Shown: positions 35,035 to 44,625 of the stretch, in pieces
Layout: each line of letters opens with the position of its first letter
Position numbering within the stretch: the stretch's first letter is position 1
NCBI GenBank assembly: GCA_900291925.1
Contig: UWYS01000031.1
Span: 1 to 64,000 of the forward strand
Direction: 5' to 3'
DNA length: 64,000 nucleotides
Origin: Thecaphora thlaspeos
Lineage: Eukaryota > Basidiomycota > Ustilaginomycetes > Urocystidales > Glomosporiaceae
The notes under the pieces: model-generated
Databases searched by the model: none
What the model saw: the letters and a program-made list of their open reading frames with translations, nothing else
Told to the model about the DNA's origin: nothing
Translations under genes and position numbers: made by a program

Positions 35035-35106
35035 AAGAATTTGGCTAAGTGGTTAAAGCATCGATCTTACACATCGAGGACAGAGGTTCGATTCCTCTAA
35101 TTCTTA
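35035..35106 (+). tRNA. trnV: tRNA-Val (UAC)
   Basis: Perfect acceptor AAGAATT/AATTCTT, anticodon stem TCGAT/ATCGA, loop CTTACAC (TAC), T-arm AGAGG-TTCGATT-CCTCT. Confidence 0.94.
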
Positions 35107-35549
35107 TAGTTACTGTATAATCGTTTCCTTAAATAAAGGGTCTTGTATACTAGTGATGAACTTTTAATGTGCTGCTTTAACTTGCTACAATTGCTAGTTC
35201 TTTCTATTCGACTCTGTAGCGCTCCCTAATCAAATCTAAGATTAGATAAGAACCTTTTTTGATTGGTTTGTATACCAGGTAGTACAGAACAAAAAGTAGT
35301 AAGGCTACCTTTTTATCCTTAAATAAAAAGGAGTGAGTTAAGAGATACAAAAGAAATTTCTCTCTATTTTTCTCTTTTCTGATTATTTATAGATTAAAAA
35401 TTGTGAAAATAATCCATTTTTTTTTATTGAATAAAAAAGAAAGTTACCTAAAAATAAGTATAAAATATTACTAAAAATAGAAGATTCTAAAAGGTTGTAT
35501 TTTTAATAGTCGTTTAGTAAATAAAGCTATTTTATTTTTATTATTATAA
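35107..35549. other. Spacer trnV-cox2
   Basis: No gene. A degenerate copy of the AATCAAATC..GATT hairpin repeat at about 35223-35245. Confidence 0.45.
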
Positions 35550-36509
35550 GTGTTTAATCTATTTCCATTTACTGCTTGGGCAACAACAATTTACAACGAT
35601 GCACCACAACCTTGGCAACTAGGATTCCAAGATGGAGCATCACCAACACAAGAAGGAATCACAGAGCTACACGATTCAATCTTCTTTTCTCTAGTTATTA
35701 TCTGTTTTGGAGTACTATGGGTACTATCATCAGTAATTATTAATTTTAACAGTAACAAGTCACAACTTGTATACAAGTATGCTAACCATGGTACTCTAAT
35801 TGAGCTTATCTGGACAATTACACCTGCTCTAGTTCTAATTGCTATTGCTTTTCCTAGTTTTAAACTACTTTATCTTATGGATGAAGTAATTTCACCATCA
35901 ATGACAGTTAAAGTAGCAGGACATCAATGGTACTGGAGTATAGAATATTCTGACTTTATTAATGAAGACGGTGAAACGATCGAATTTGATTCTTACATGG
36001 TTCCTGAAACAGATCTAGAAGAAGGACAACTACGACTACTTGAAGTTGATAACCGGCTTGTAGTACCAATCGATACACATATTCGATTTATTGTAACAGG
36101 TGCTGATGTTATTCATGATTTTGCAGTACCTGCACTAGGACTAAAAATTGATGCAATCCCAGGTCGTCTAAATCAATGCTCTGTACTAATTGAACGTGAA
36201 GGTGTTTTCTACGGACAGTGTAGTGAAATTTGTGGTATTTACCATGGATTTATGCCTATCGTTGTTGAGGCTGTTAGCCCTGAAAAATACCTATCATGGA
36301 TCCCCCTTTTCTATAGCGTTCCCAATACCCATTCAAAGATTAAAATGAAAAAGTGTCATATAGCTCTTATTAAAATAGTTAAAAATACTATAATGAACCC
36401 TATTCTTCATACATTCATTTGTGAGCATATCAAATATGAAATTCTTCATACAACATCTACTGATATCTTTATTACAGATATTGAAGTCATAACACTTATA
36501 ACAAAATAG
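35550..36509 (+). CDS. cox2: Cytochrome c oxidase subunit 2 with abnormal C-terminal run-on
   Basis: Binds the CuA centre that receives electrons from cytochrome c. The start is GTG at 35550 (FNLFPFTAW follows, no nearby in-frame ATG fits). Two N-terminal membrane helices are followed by the CuA domain; the ligand motif CSEICGIYHGFM lies at codons 224-235 and HQWYW at about 131. The family ending EKYLSW is reached at codon 250. There is no stop; the frame passes the C-rich motif (36302-36310) and runs about 69 further codons rich in ATA, Lys and Thr to TAG at 36507. The extension is unlike any Cox2 and probably comes from an endonuclease element inserted behind the gene; I doubt it is in the mature protein. 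Confidence 0.94.
   Translation: MFNLFPFTAWATTIYNDAPQPWQLGFQDGASPTQEGITELHDSIFFSLVIICFGVLWVLSSVIINFNSNKSQLVYKYANHGTLIELIWTITPALVLIAIAFPSFKLLYLMDEVISPSMTVKVAGHQWYWSIEYSDFINEDGETIEFDSYMVPETDLEEGQLRLLEVDNRLVVPIDTHIRFIVTGADVIHDFAVPALGLKIDAIPGRLNQCSVLIEREGVFYGQCSEICGIYHGFMPIVVEAVSPEKYLSWIPLFYSVPNTHSKIKMKKCHIALIKIVKNTIMNPILHTFICEHIKYEILHTTSTDIFITDIEVITLITK
36302..36310 (+). promoter_or_regulatory. C-rich 3' motif inside the cox2 frame (CCCCCTTTT)
   Basis: Immediately after the conserved SW at the Cox2 terminus; no stop codon before it. Confidence 0.6.
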
Positions 36510-38381
36510 AGTGCAGTTCCTATAACTCAAAAAGTTGAATTATAAATACCACCGCTATTAACTTTTCAAACGGTTTTCTAACCGAGAAATCTACAAAACT
36601 AAAAATACCGAGGATTTGGGAATACGCACACGTTGAACTATTCTACTCGAAGCATCCCTTATTTCTAATGCAGAAGTATATCTACTTAAACTTCTGACAA
36701 CTTACTATGTTCGGGCCGCTCTAAATCCTACACTTAATCAACAGCTCAATGTTGACTTTACTTTCCTTAAGTTTCTATTTCTGAAATTAGTGTACGTCCT
36801 ATTCAAGTACTAATCAAAGAGACTACATCACCTATCCGAAATTATTTCGGCTGCAAATACTCTAGATGTAGACCGACGTACTATTTTTACTATTCTTAAT
36901 CATCCACTTAATTTTACTTATTCACCCATTTATTGACGGATAAACGAGGAGCTTATAGTCAAAGTGTAAAAGGATATAAAACGAAGAATATAGCCGTTTA
37001 TTACAATAAACAGGGTAATACTATTGCAATTTTTAACAATTATTATTCCTAAATAATTATATCCGTGTTATTCTAAATATTAATTAACGATTTATTGAAT
37101 GTACATTCAATGGAAAACTACTTGATATTATGTTTGGTGAAAATCCTCTAAGTAATAGAAAAGTAAGTCGACCAGTAGTTATTGTTGATACTACAAAAAA
37201 CATGACTATCTATAAAGCGTCTAGTCGCAGCAAAATCTGCAGAATTTGTTGACTACCAACTTAACAAAGGTATCCTATTTAATAACCATAAAAAAGATTC
37301 TACAGGAACTACGGACCTATAAATAGTCCGTGTATACCATGGGCCCCTGATGTATTTTTTTATCTGTTTTTACTATAACAGTAACAGCTAACATTAAACA
37401 GAAAAAGCAGTATAATAATACAGATAAGCAATGATTTAAACGGAGTAAATTTGTAGAAAACAGATATAAAATATTATACCAGTAATATTAGTTATGCTCT
37501 ATATCTAAAAAAGGAGAGAAAAAATACTCTAAATATCGAATGGAATTGTAATAAATAGTATTACTGAGCCACCGTAAATATAACTATCTATCGATAAGTA
37601 TTCTAGGTCCATCTACTTCTACAGGTCGCCAGGATGTTATCTACTGCAATCAACTTATCCGATTCTTATGTTGGCCAAAGTAAATCTCTTAATCAACGAG
37701 TACGATAATATGGAGCTGGTCATTAGAATAGTTCTACACTTATTAAATTTCCGTCACACTTTTTCGAATTTTTACTGAAATTCCATAAAATATTCTAATT
37801 TTAATTTAACTGTTTCTAACTGTTCTATAAATTTACCGTCCTAATTTTTAGGGGTAAAAAGAATAGCCATAGCTGCGCTGGCGCAGAACAAGCCCTATTA
37901 ACTTTAAAATAAATTCCAGAATAACATAATTAAGTAAAAATAGTTAACAGAATGCTTTCCTTAATTTTCACTATAAAATTGAATTGCACAATATTTAGAG
38001 ATTTTATAAACAAATAGCGACACAGCGAGGTAAATTAATATAACGATAAAAGTAAGTATAGTAGAAGGGTTTTATTATCTTTTGTGTAGTGTATATAGGG
38101 GGATGAAAATAAAAAGATTTACTCCTGTCTATTAAAATAAGTAAAAATACGCCTTTGTCTAAAAATCCTTATTAAAATTCCGTTTATTTTTAGAGTAAAA
38201 TTAATTTATTAAGGATAAATAGGTTAAATAAATAAAACGCTTTTTATAACAGTTTAAATACGTATTTAAATAGGCGTTTAACTATTTTAAAATAAATTAA
38301 GGCTCTAAAACCGAAAAGGGATAGACTTATTTTACGTGCGTATTTGCGCAAATACTTATTTACGAATAAGAAAAATTAATA
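36510..38381 (+). pseudogene. GIY-YIG relic and spacer behind cox2
   Basis: Broken coding sequence. ALNPTLNQQLNV (about 36718-36753) is a C-terminal GIY-YIG endonuclease hallmark (compare KPTLNT behind nad1 and KPNLNT in cox1 intron 1). VDRRTIFTILNHPLNFTYS (about 36868) resembles a NUMOD module. LFNGKLLDIMFGENPL (about 37090-37145) is coding-like and unassigned. A GC cluster lies at 37870-37890. From 37900 to 38381 no gene is seen. Confidence 0.6.
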
Positions 38382-39497
38382 ATGCTTTCAATTCTATACA
38401 ATCTACTAGAAATTCTTATCTTTCTAGTTCCAATTCTACTAAGTGTTGCTTTTATGACAGTAATTGAGCGAAAAGTTATGGGTTCAATGCAACGACGTAT
38501 TGGACCTAATGTTGTTGGTTACTATGCTCTACTACAGCCATTTGCTGATGCCCTAAAACTTGTAATTAAAGAGCAAGTTATTCCATCACAAGCAACAAAA
38601 AGTCTATTTTTCCTAGCACCTATGGTTACACTAATCTTTAGTCTACTTGGTTGGGGTGTTATTCCTCTAGGTCCAGGTCTAGCTCTTTCTGATTTCTCAC
38701 TAGGTATTCTATACTCTCTAGCCTTTTCTTCTATTGGAGTATACGGTATTCTATTTGCTGGATGGTCTGCTAATTCTAAATATGCATTTCTAGGTTCTCT
38801 ACGATCTACTGCTCAAATGATTAGTTATGAGCTAATTTATAGTGCAGCAGTTCTAGCTGTTCTCCTACTATGTGGTACATTTAATATTACAGAGATTATT
38901 GAAGCACAACAAAGTGTTTGGTATATTGTTCCACTACTACCTATTTTTATTCTATTCTTTATCTCTGCACTAGCTGAAACAAACCGTACTCCTTTCGATC
39001 TAAGTGAATCGGAATCCGAACTAGTAGCTGGATTTATGACGGAACACTCCGGTATGATCTTCGTTTTCTTCTTTCTTGCTGAATATGGTAGTATCGTACT
39101 AATGTCTACATTTACAGCTATTCTATTCCTAGGTGGTTACAACATGCCAGAAATCTTTAGTAATGATACTTTTATTAATATACAAAGTATTGTTCTTGGT
39201 ATTAAAGCTATTCTTTTTATGTTTCTATTTGTTTGGATTCGTGCAACTCTACCTCGTGTACGTTACGATCAACTTATGGTATTCTGTTGGACTGGACTAC
39301 TTCCCATTGCTATTGCACTTCTTATCCTTGTACCTAGTATTCTAGTTGCTTTTGATATTTCCTCCCCTTTTTCTGTGATAGTCTCGCCTTCAGTTCTATT
39401 TTTTTATGGACTATACTCTGTACTATTTATTATGGTAGAACCTCTATATATTATAGTAAATATGGTTTATCTCATCGCCACCAAAAAGAAACAGTAG
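38382..39497 (+). CDS. nad1: NADH dehydrogenase subunit 1 with C-terminal run-on
   Basis: Complex I membrane subunit forming much of the quinone tunnel. 371 codons from ATG. Signatures: AFMTVIERKVMGSMQRRIGPN, ALAETNRTPFDLSESESELVAGF and FVWIRATLPRVRYDQLM. The family end is AFDIS at about codon 327. A displaced copy at 40.6-40.9 kb preserves what looks like the older end, AFDISPY-stop. In this copy the frame instead reads SSPF through the C-rich motif (39364-39372) and runs about 43 further codons to TAG. The extension is probably element-derived or untranslated. Confidence 0.95.
   Translation: MLSILYNLLEILIFLVPILLSVAFMTVIERKVMGSMQRRIGPNVVGYYALLQPFADALKLVIKEQVIPSQATKSLFFLAPMVTLIFSLLGWGVIPLGPGLALSDFSLGILYSLAFSSIGVYGILFAGWSANSKYAFLGSLRSTAQMISYELIYSAAVLAVLLLCGTFNITEIIEAQQSVWYIVPLLPIFILFFISALAETNRTPFDLSESESELVAGFMTEHSGMIFVFFFLAEYGSIVLMSTFTAILFLGGYNMPEIFSNDTFINIQSIVLGIKAILFMFLFVWIRATLPRVRYDQLMVFCWTGLLPIAIALLILVPSILVAFDISSPFSVIVSPSVLFFYGLYSVLFIMVEPLYIIVNMVYLIATKKKQ
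39364..39372 (+). promoter_or_regulatory. C-rich 3' motif inside the nad1 frame (CCCCTTTTT)
   Basis: Directly after the last conserved ND1 residues, upstream of the annotated stop. Confidence 0.6.
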
Positions 39498-40600
39498 AAT
39501 TTGTGTAGATCGATTTGGTAATCTATATTTTATGGATCGGAAACCATAATTAACAGAAAACTCTAGTAAGAAAAGTTCCGTTTCCAACTCATCTCTGGCA
39601 AGCAAAAAAGAATAAAAGTCTAGAGAGTAAAAGATTCAATATCTATTAATATTTCCGCAAAAAACATATAGACTCTGGTAATATCACAAATGCGGATATT
39701 ATTACGCCCGTTCAACTATCCTGTCAAAAATAACACGATTAAGTAATACTATTTAAAGATCTCTTTAAATTTAAAGAGGCGGATTAATACGGTGAACTAT
39801 ATATTGGTTCGGTCTATATAAACGTGTACCGCTAAAACAAATGGACACGACGATTCAAAATATGCGGACCTCTTTTTTATGTACGCCACGACAAACAAAT
39901 TAATCGTCTCATGATGATATTCTTTCTCCTGTTCGGCGAAGCCGAACAAGAACAATCTCTTATTTTCACTCTCAAACCAACACTTAATACTCTAATGATT
40001 GTTGGTTCTTCTCCGTAAACATACTACAACTCAAAGAACTGTAACTTCTGGATCCTTGTTTATTCTGCCGTTTATACATATGCACTTGCTCTTGGGCCTA
40101 TTTGTAGCATCTGTTTCAACAGACCGTAGAAATAGGATTTCATTATTGAGAAAATTAATCCAAATTGATATAGAGATCTAACTTAAATAAGTACAAATAA
40201 ACAAAAAGTACTTGTTATTGATACTATCACTAATGATAGTTATATTTCCCCGCTAAAGCTGCACTATTTACTTGTCGATCACACGTAATGTTTCTAAATC
40301 TACTATTAGAAGTAATAAAGGTACAATAAATAAAAATTACGGAAATTTTGTGATATAGAGTTAGTATAATTAATTAGATCTATTCAAACTCCCTTTATAT
40401 ATACCTACTAGTTACTTTTGACATAATGAGATATTACTTTACTTATCTATATTTACCCCTTTTACTTATTTACTAATTTTATAATTTAAGGGTTCTCTTT
40501 ATTTTTACTATATTTATTAATTTCTTTTTTTATTTATTTAAGTAAATTGATCAGTAGTGTAAAAAGTATAATAACTTTTTGTTATATTAATACATGTTTT
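39498..40600 (+). pseudogene. GIY-YIG relic behind nad1
   Basis: LIFTLKPTLNTLMIVGSSP (about 39956-40017), preceded by glutamates, is the typical C-terminal part of GIY-YIG endonucleases. The rest is broken by stops and a GC palindrome (39932-39952, GTTCGGCGAAGCCGAAC). Lies between nad1 and its displaced 3' copy. Confidence 0.6.
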
Positions 40601-40623
40601 ATTATATTTAGCTGAAGCTGAAT

Positions 40624-40878
40624 CAGAGCGACAGAGCGTATGATTTTTGTATTTTTCTTTTTAGCTGAATATGGAAGTATTGTACTAATGTCTACTTTCA
40701 CCGGTGGTTATAATATGCATTTATAAACGATACATTTATTAACGTATTGCACTAGCTATTAAAGCAGTACTATTCATGTTTCTATTTGTATGGGCCGCGA
40801 TATGATTGGTATTCTGTTGGACCGCACTTCTTATCCTTGTACCTAGTCTACTAGTAGCTTTTGATATTTCCCCTTACT
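40624..40878 (+). pseudogene. nad1: nad1 3'-end fossil with ancestral stop
   Basis: Aligns to nad1 39010-39360 with several deletions: MIFVFFFLAEYGSIVLMSTF, GGYNM, then GIKAVLFMFLFVW-like sequence, CWT, LILVPSLLVAFDIS and PY followed by TAA. The deletions break the frame. Its end differs from the live gene, which lacks the PY-stop, so it probably preserves the older terminus. Confidence 0.85.
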
Positions 40879-41262
40879 AATTTATAATTTACCCCGTTTA
40901 ACTAACAATACTACAATATAACCATCTTTTTTAGTTATAACTCTATTATAAAATTGGTCATATTTTTATTTTTAAAGTTAAGAGAAATTTAACTATTTAT
41001 TTTTTAACCGCTCTATCGCTCTTACTGTACTGGCTAGGAAGAGCCAAAAGTTTGTCCTGTAATAAAGCCTAGACTATTTTTATTTTCTCTTTCGTTCGCA
41101 TTTTTCAATACAATAACAAAAAGGAAATACAGGGAATATACTAGTATTATAAAGGAATACTATAATTACTTATATTTATTATAAGGGAGGCGCTATTCAG
41201 TATACTTTATATTGTTACTATTTATTTATACGCTATCGTTAATTCTATAGGTAATACTAATA
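40879..41262. other. Spacer before trnA
   Basis: No gene. AT-rich; a short C-run (TTACCCCGTTTAAC) follows the nad1 fossil at about 40886-40900. Confidence 0.45.
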
Positions 41263-41335
41263 GGGGATATATTACAATTGGTAGTATACTTTGTTTGCAA
41301 CGAAGCTGGTACAGGTTCGAGTCCTGTTATCTCCA
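41263..41335 (+). tRNA. trnA: tRNA-Ala (UGC)
   Basis: Acceptor GGGGATA/TATCTCC, anticodon stem CTTTG/CGAAG, loop TTTGCAA (TGC), T-arm ACAGG-TTCGAGT-CCTGT. Confidence 0.93.
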
Positions 41336-41736
41336 TTTTATTGCCTATCTTTTTATAAGCCCTTTTTTTATAGTCGCATTATTTTAATATTGAATAGTTA
41401 ATAATTAGAGCGTTCTTTTTTCCCTATCCACCTCCTAATCCACCTCTTTTATTTTTTCCCTATCCACCTCCTAATCCACCGGATCTCTTAAGGAAAAAGG
41501 ATTAATAAAAACTATTTCTTATAAACTAGTACAAATTCCCATTTTATCTAACTAAATCATTACAGATGCTATAAAATTTAGCGGACTATTATTATTAGTT
41601 GTATATTAAAATAGACCGTAAAAATCGACGATTTTAGCGGGGGATACTGTTAAAACTATTTAGTAAGCGTATTAAAAATAGTCGGTGTTTTATTGTTATT
41701 GTTATATAGGGAGTTATATCTAGACTATTTTTATTG
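41336..41736. repeat. Spacer with 29-bp direct repeat
   Basis: A pyrimidine-rich unit containing CCCTATCCACCTCCTAATCC occurs at 41416-41444 and 41452-41480. No gene. Confidence 0.6.
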
Positions 41737-41808
41737 GCCTCAATAGCTTAGATGGTAGAGCGTAGAACTGAAGCTTCTAACGGATTGGTTCGATTCCAGT
41801 TTGAGGCA
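41737..41808 (+). tRNA. trnF: tRNA-Phe (GAA)
   Basis: Perfect acceptor GCCTCAA/TTGAGGC, anticodon stem TAGAA/TTCTA, loop CTGAAGC (GAA). Confidence 0.94.
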
Positions 41809-42409
41809 TTTGCAAATTAAACGAATAACAACTACTTTAAAGCATAATACTAAAATTCGTTATTTACTATCCCTTAAAAATAGAAAACTTATTACATATC
41901 TAGAAATCGAAAAGTTAAGGTTTGCTTATTTTTCAGGTAAGAAATAAGAGTTATATAATAAGAGATTAAAAAATAGAAGGTTTTGTTTGGAATTAAGATC
42001 TATCTAAAAATAAATAGTGTCTAAAAAATTATCCTTATGTTTTACTTATAAAAACAAAGGCAACAAGAAATAGAACTATGAATTAGAGATTTAACAAGAC
42101 CATAAAAATGCTAAATAGCAATTATTAACAAATTATCTTTTAAAGTCGATTAAATAGTCTAATTTTAGATTGTTGACCCGCATTTTTTAGACCGATTTTA
42201 GAATAGCATATTTTTACGCCCAATTTTTCCAAAGGAGCGCGAAGATTTTTTAGAATCTTCTATTTTTAACATTTGAAAAATAGTGGGATTATAGATTAAG
42301 TTTGTATAGATAATATAGAACTTACTGGTTGTGAATGGTATTATAAATGTGCATCCAACATTATTCTTTGTAATACTATATAGGCATAGTAAAGACATAT
42401 TACTATAAA
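41809..42409. other. Spacer trnF-trnY
   Basis: No gene or strong repeat seen. Confidence 0.5.
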
Positions 42410-42493
42410 TACAGATATACCTTTTTGGTTCAGGGTGGTGCTCTGTAAAAGCATTGGCTTACGCCGCAGTGAGTTCGAATCTCACATCTGTAA
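42410..42493 (+). tRNA. trnY: tRNA-Tyr (GUA)
   Basis: Class II fold with perfect acceptor TACAGAT/ATCTGTA, anticodon stem GTGCT/AGCAT, loop CTGTAAA (GTA), variable arm TGGCTTACGCCGCA, T-stem GTGAG/CTCAC. Confidence 0.93.
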
Positions 42494-42946
42494 AAATAGA
42501 GGCTAAAAAATAGGATCAATAAAAATTGGAAGCGATCATTAATTGCTATAAAATAAATGGTGTTAATACCTACGGTTTAGTTGAGGTGGTGTTAAAATAG
42601 ACTATAAAATAGGCCTAATAAAATAGAAGAATTTAGAATAGCTTTTATTTTTCCAAAGGGATTTTTAACTTAAAGAAAATCGACTATTCTTTAAAGCCCT
42701 CTTTTATTAGAGTAAATTCTAAAAATAGCTGCTTATATAATAAAATGCTTAAATAATCCCATATTTTTATTTATTTTTAACTTAGGGCTACGCCGAACAG
42801 CGCCTGGGCGAGTGCATTAAAAATCACAGCAAAAATTTCTTTTTTAAAAGGAAAATTCTATTTTAAATAGGTAAAATAATTGGAAAAAATAGCCGTGGAT
42901 TAGAGTAGAGCCATCTTATTGTTACCCGGTTATTTTGCTATATCAA
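42494..42946. other. Spacer with GC cluster
   Basis: No gene. A GC-rich cluster at 42783-42805 (GGCTACGCCGAACAGCGCC) shares its first half with one at 8585-8602. Confidence 0.5.
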
Positions 42947-43011
42947 AAGAAGAAGAGAGACTCGAACTCTCATTTTTCATATTAGAAATATGCTGCCTTA
43001 CCGCCACTACT
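42947..43011 (-). tRNA. trnR: tRNA-Arg (UCU)-like, reduced D-arm
   Basis: Good T-arm (GAGAG-TTCGAGT-CTCTC) and anticodon arm (GCATA-TTTCTAA-TATGA, anticodon TCT, one mismatch). The 5' part is odd: the best acceptor is AGTAGTG with TTCTTCT (two U-U mismatches), and the D-arm collapses to GC-GGTAAG-GC. Only about 65 bases. It could be a real minimal tRNA for the few AGA codons (for example in rps3), or a decaying pseudogene. Confidence 0.5.
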
Positions 43012-44478
43012 ATCATTATTTTATAGCGTTACTAATTATTTTTAAATACTAAATACAAATGAATGTGCCGCTTCGCTTCTACTTCTACTATTAAAAAGTA
43101 GGGGATAGCAGGGAAAAGTTTTAACGTTACGTAGGCGGGAGATCTATTAAATATCCGTAATAACTTTATTAAGGTTAACGTCTAACTATATAACTATGCT
43201 TTGTTATTATATACCTAGCTTTTCTTAAAGCTTTTCCTGAACCGTATAAATAAAATATAGCCCTTTTAAAATTATACTATATATTCCTAATATAACTTAG
43301 ATTAAAAAGGGGGTAATTTAATATTTTAGAATCTAGTTTATTAAAGAATTCTAAAAAAAATAAAGACCAAACCGATAACTAGAAAACCAAGGAATACTCC
43401 GATTTTATTGGAGATAAGCAGAATTTATAGCACCAAACAAATTTAACAAAGATAGTTTACAATATTCTTTTTATTATTCAGGATATAACGAAGAATATAT
43501 ACAATAAAGCATTGTACTATTATAATAGTGAAACTTACAAATAATATATACAACAATGTTATACTGCGTAGGTTAAATGTATTTAAATCGATATCAGAAG
43601 TACTAGGAAGTCGATTCGCTAGGTCCTTATGTACTAAAAATCAGATAATTAGCGTCCATTTTTACTTTGCTCATTTACGCTTTTACAAAACGATTGTTTA
43701 TAGAGTTACTTTCGCAATCCATCCTGTTTTAGTGCTATCCGTTGCACGATCCACTCCTACGCTGCAGCAATACCCCTGGCCTACTTTACTAGCCTCTTGG
43801 GTTAATTATTTAGAGTGCTAGTGACGCTTTCACTGCTTTTATCGTCTCTACAAGATCTCTATCACAGTAGATTATATTAAAGCCTAGTTTGCACAGATAA
43901 AAATAGAAAGTAGAATAAACACAGTAGTGTATAGAACGAATCGAAGGCTAGAGATTCTTCTAAATATTTAGAAATGTCATTATTCAATTATAAAAAGGAT
44001 TATTACTTTTATTATTTCTATTTTTAGTGCTCACCCAATAAATACGACCAAATATACTTAATTTATATTATAACATTCCTATCCTATATAATAAGCGATC
44101 CTAAAAGGAGAAAATAATAGGTTATAGATATATTCTAAATATTCTATATTATTCTATTATAAAAATAAGTAAGTTAAAACATTCTATTGTTCTATTATAT
44201 TTAATATATATTTTACTTAATTAATTATTAAAGTAAATCTGTTATTAATTAAAGATTAATAACTTATTATTTAATATATTTATAATAATCCATTTAAATA
44301 AATAGGTCTATATTTTATAAACAAAGAGTATATAATAATTTAATTAACCCCCGGGTGGGGGGTGGAAAATAGATTAATAGATATTAACTTTGTTAAATTA
44401 AATATATTATTATTAACATTTAAAATACTTTTTAAATTAAATATATTATTATTAACATTTAATAAATACTTTTATTTA
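43012..44478. other. Spacer with tandem repeat; no gene recognised
   Basis: A 97-codon frame at 43528-43821 has no recognisable motif. Just behind atp8 lies a 39-bp tandem duplication (44393-44431 and 44432-44470, unit starting TTAAATTAAATATATTATTA) and a C/G-rich block at 44347-44365 (on the minus strand CCACCCCCCACCCGGGGG) that may be the atp8 version of the 3' motif. Confidence 0.45.
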
Positions 44479-44625
44479 CTATAGTTTAGTAATGTACATT
44501 CGTGTTAGGAATAGCTCTGTAAATGCAGGTAGAATGTATCGACTAAATACAAATAGCAGAACAAATAGTCCTAGAAATGTAAATGAGATTTGGTTAACAA
44601 AGTAAAAAGGTAGTAGTTGTGGCAT
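44479..44625 (-). CDS. atp8: ATP synthase subunit 8
   Basis: Small F0 subunit with one membrane helix that anchors the stator. 48 codons from ATG (44625) to TAG. N-terminus [12 protein letters not shown] is the strongly conserved fungal Atp8 start (MPQLVPF type), followed by the helix [13 protein letters not shown], then [21 protein letters not shown]. Normal length. It stands alone, far from atp6 and on the opposite strand, unlike the common atp8-atp6 pairing. Leucine codons are CTN as in the other core genes. Confidence 0.95.
   Translation of the reverse strand: MPQLLPFYFVNQISFTFLGLFVLLFVFSRYILPAFTELFLTRMYITKL

Noticed and set aside
43528..43821. 97-codon frame as a hypothetical gene
   Set aside because: No motif and no recognisable neighbours; codon use is not that of core genes.
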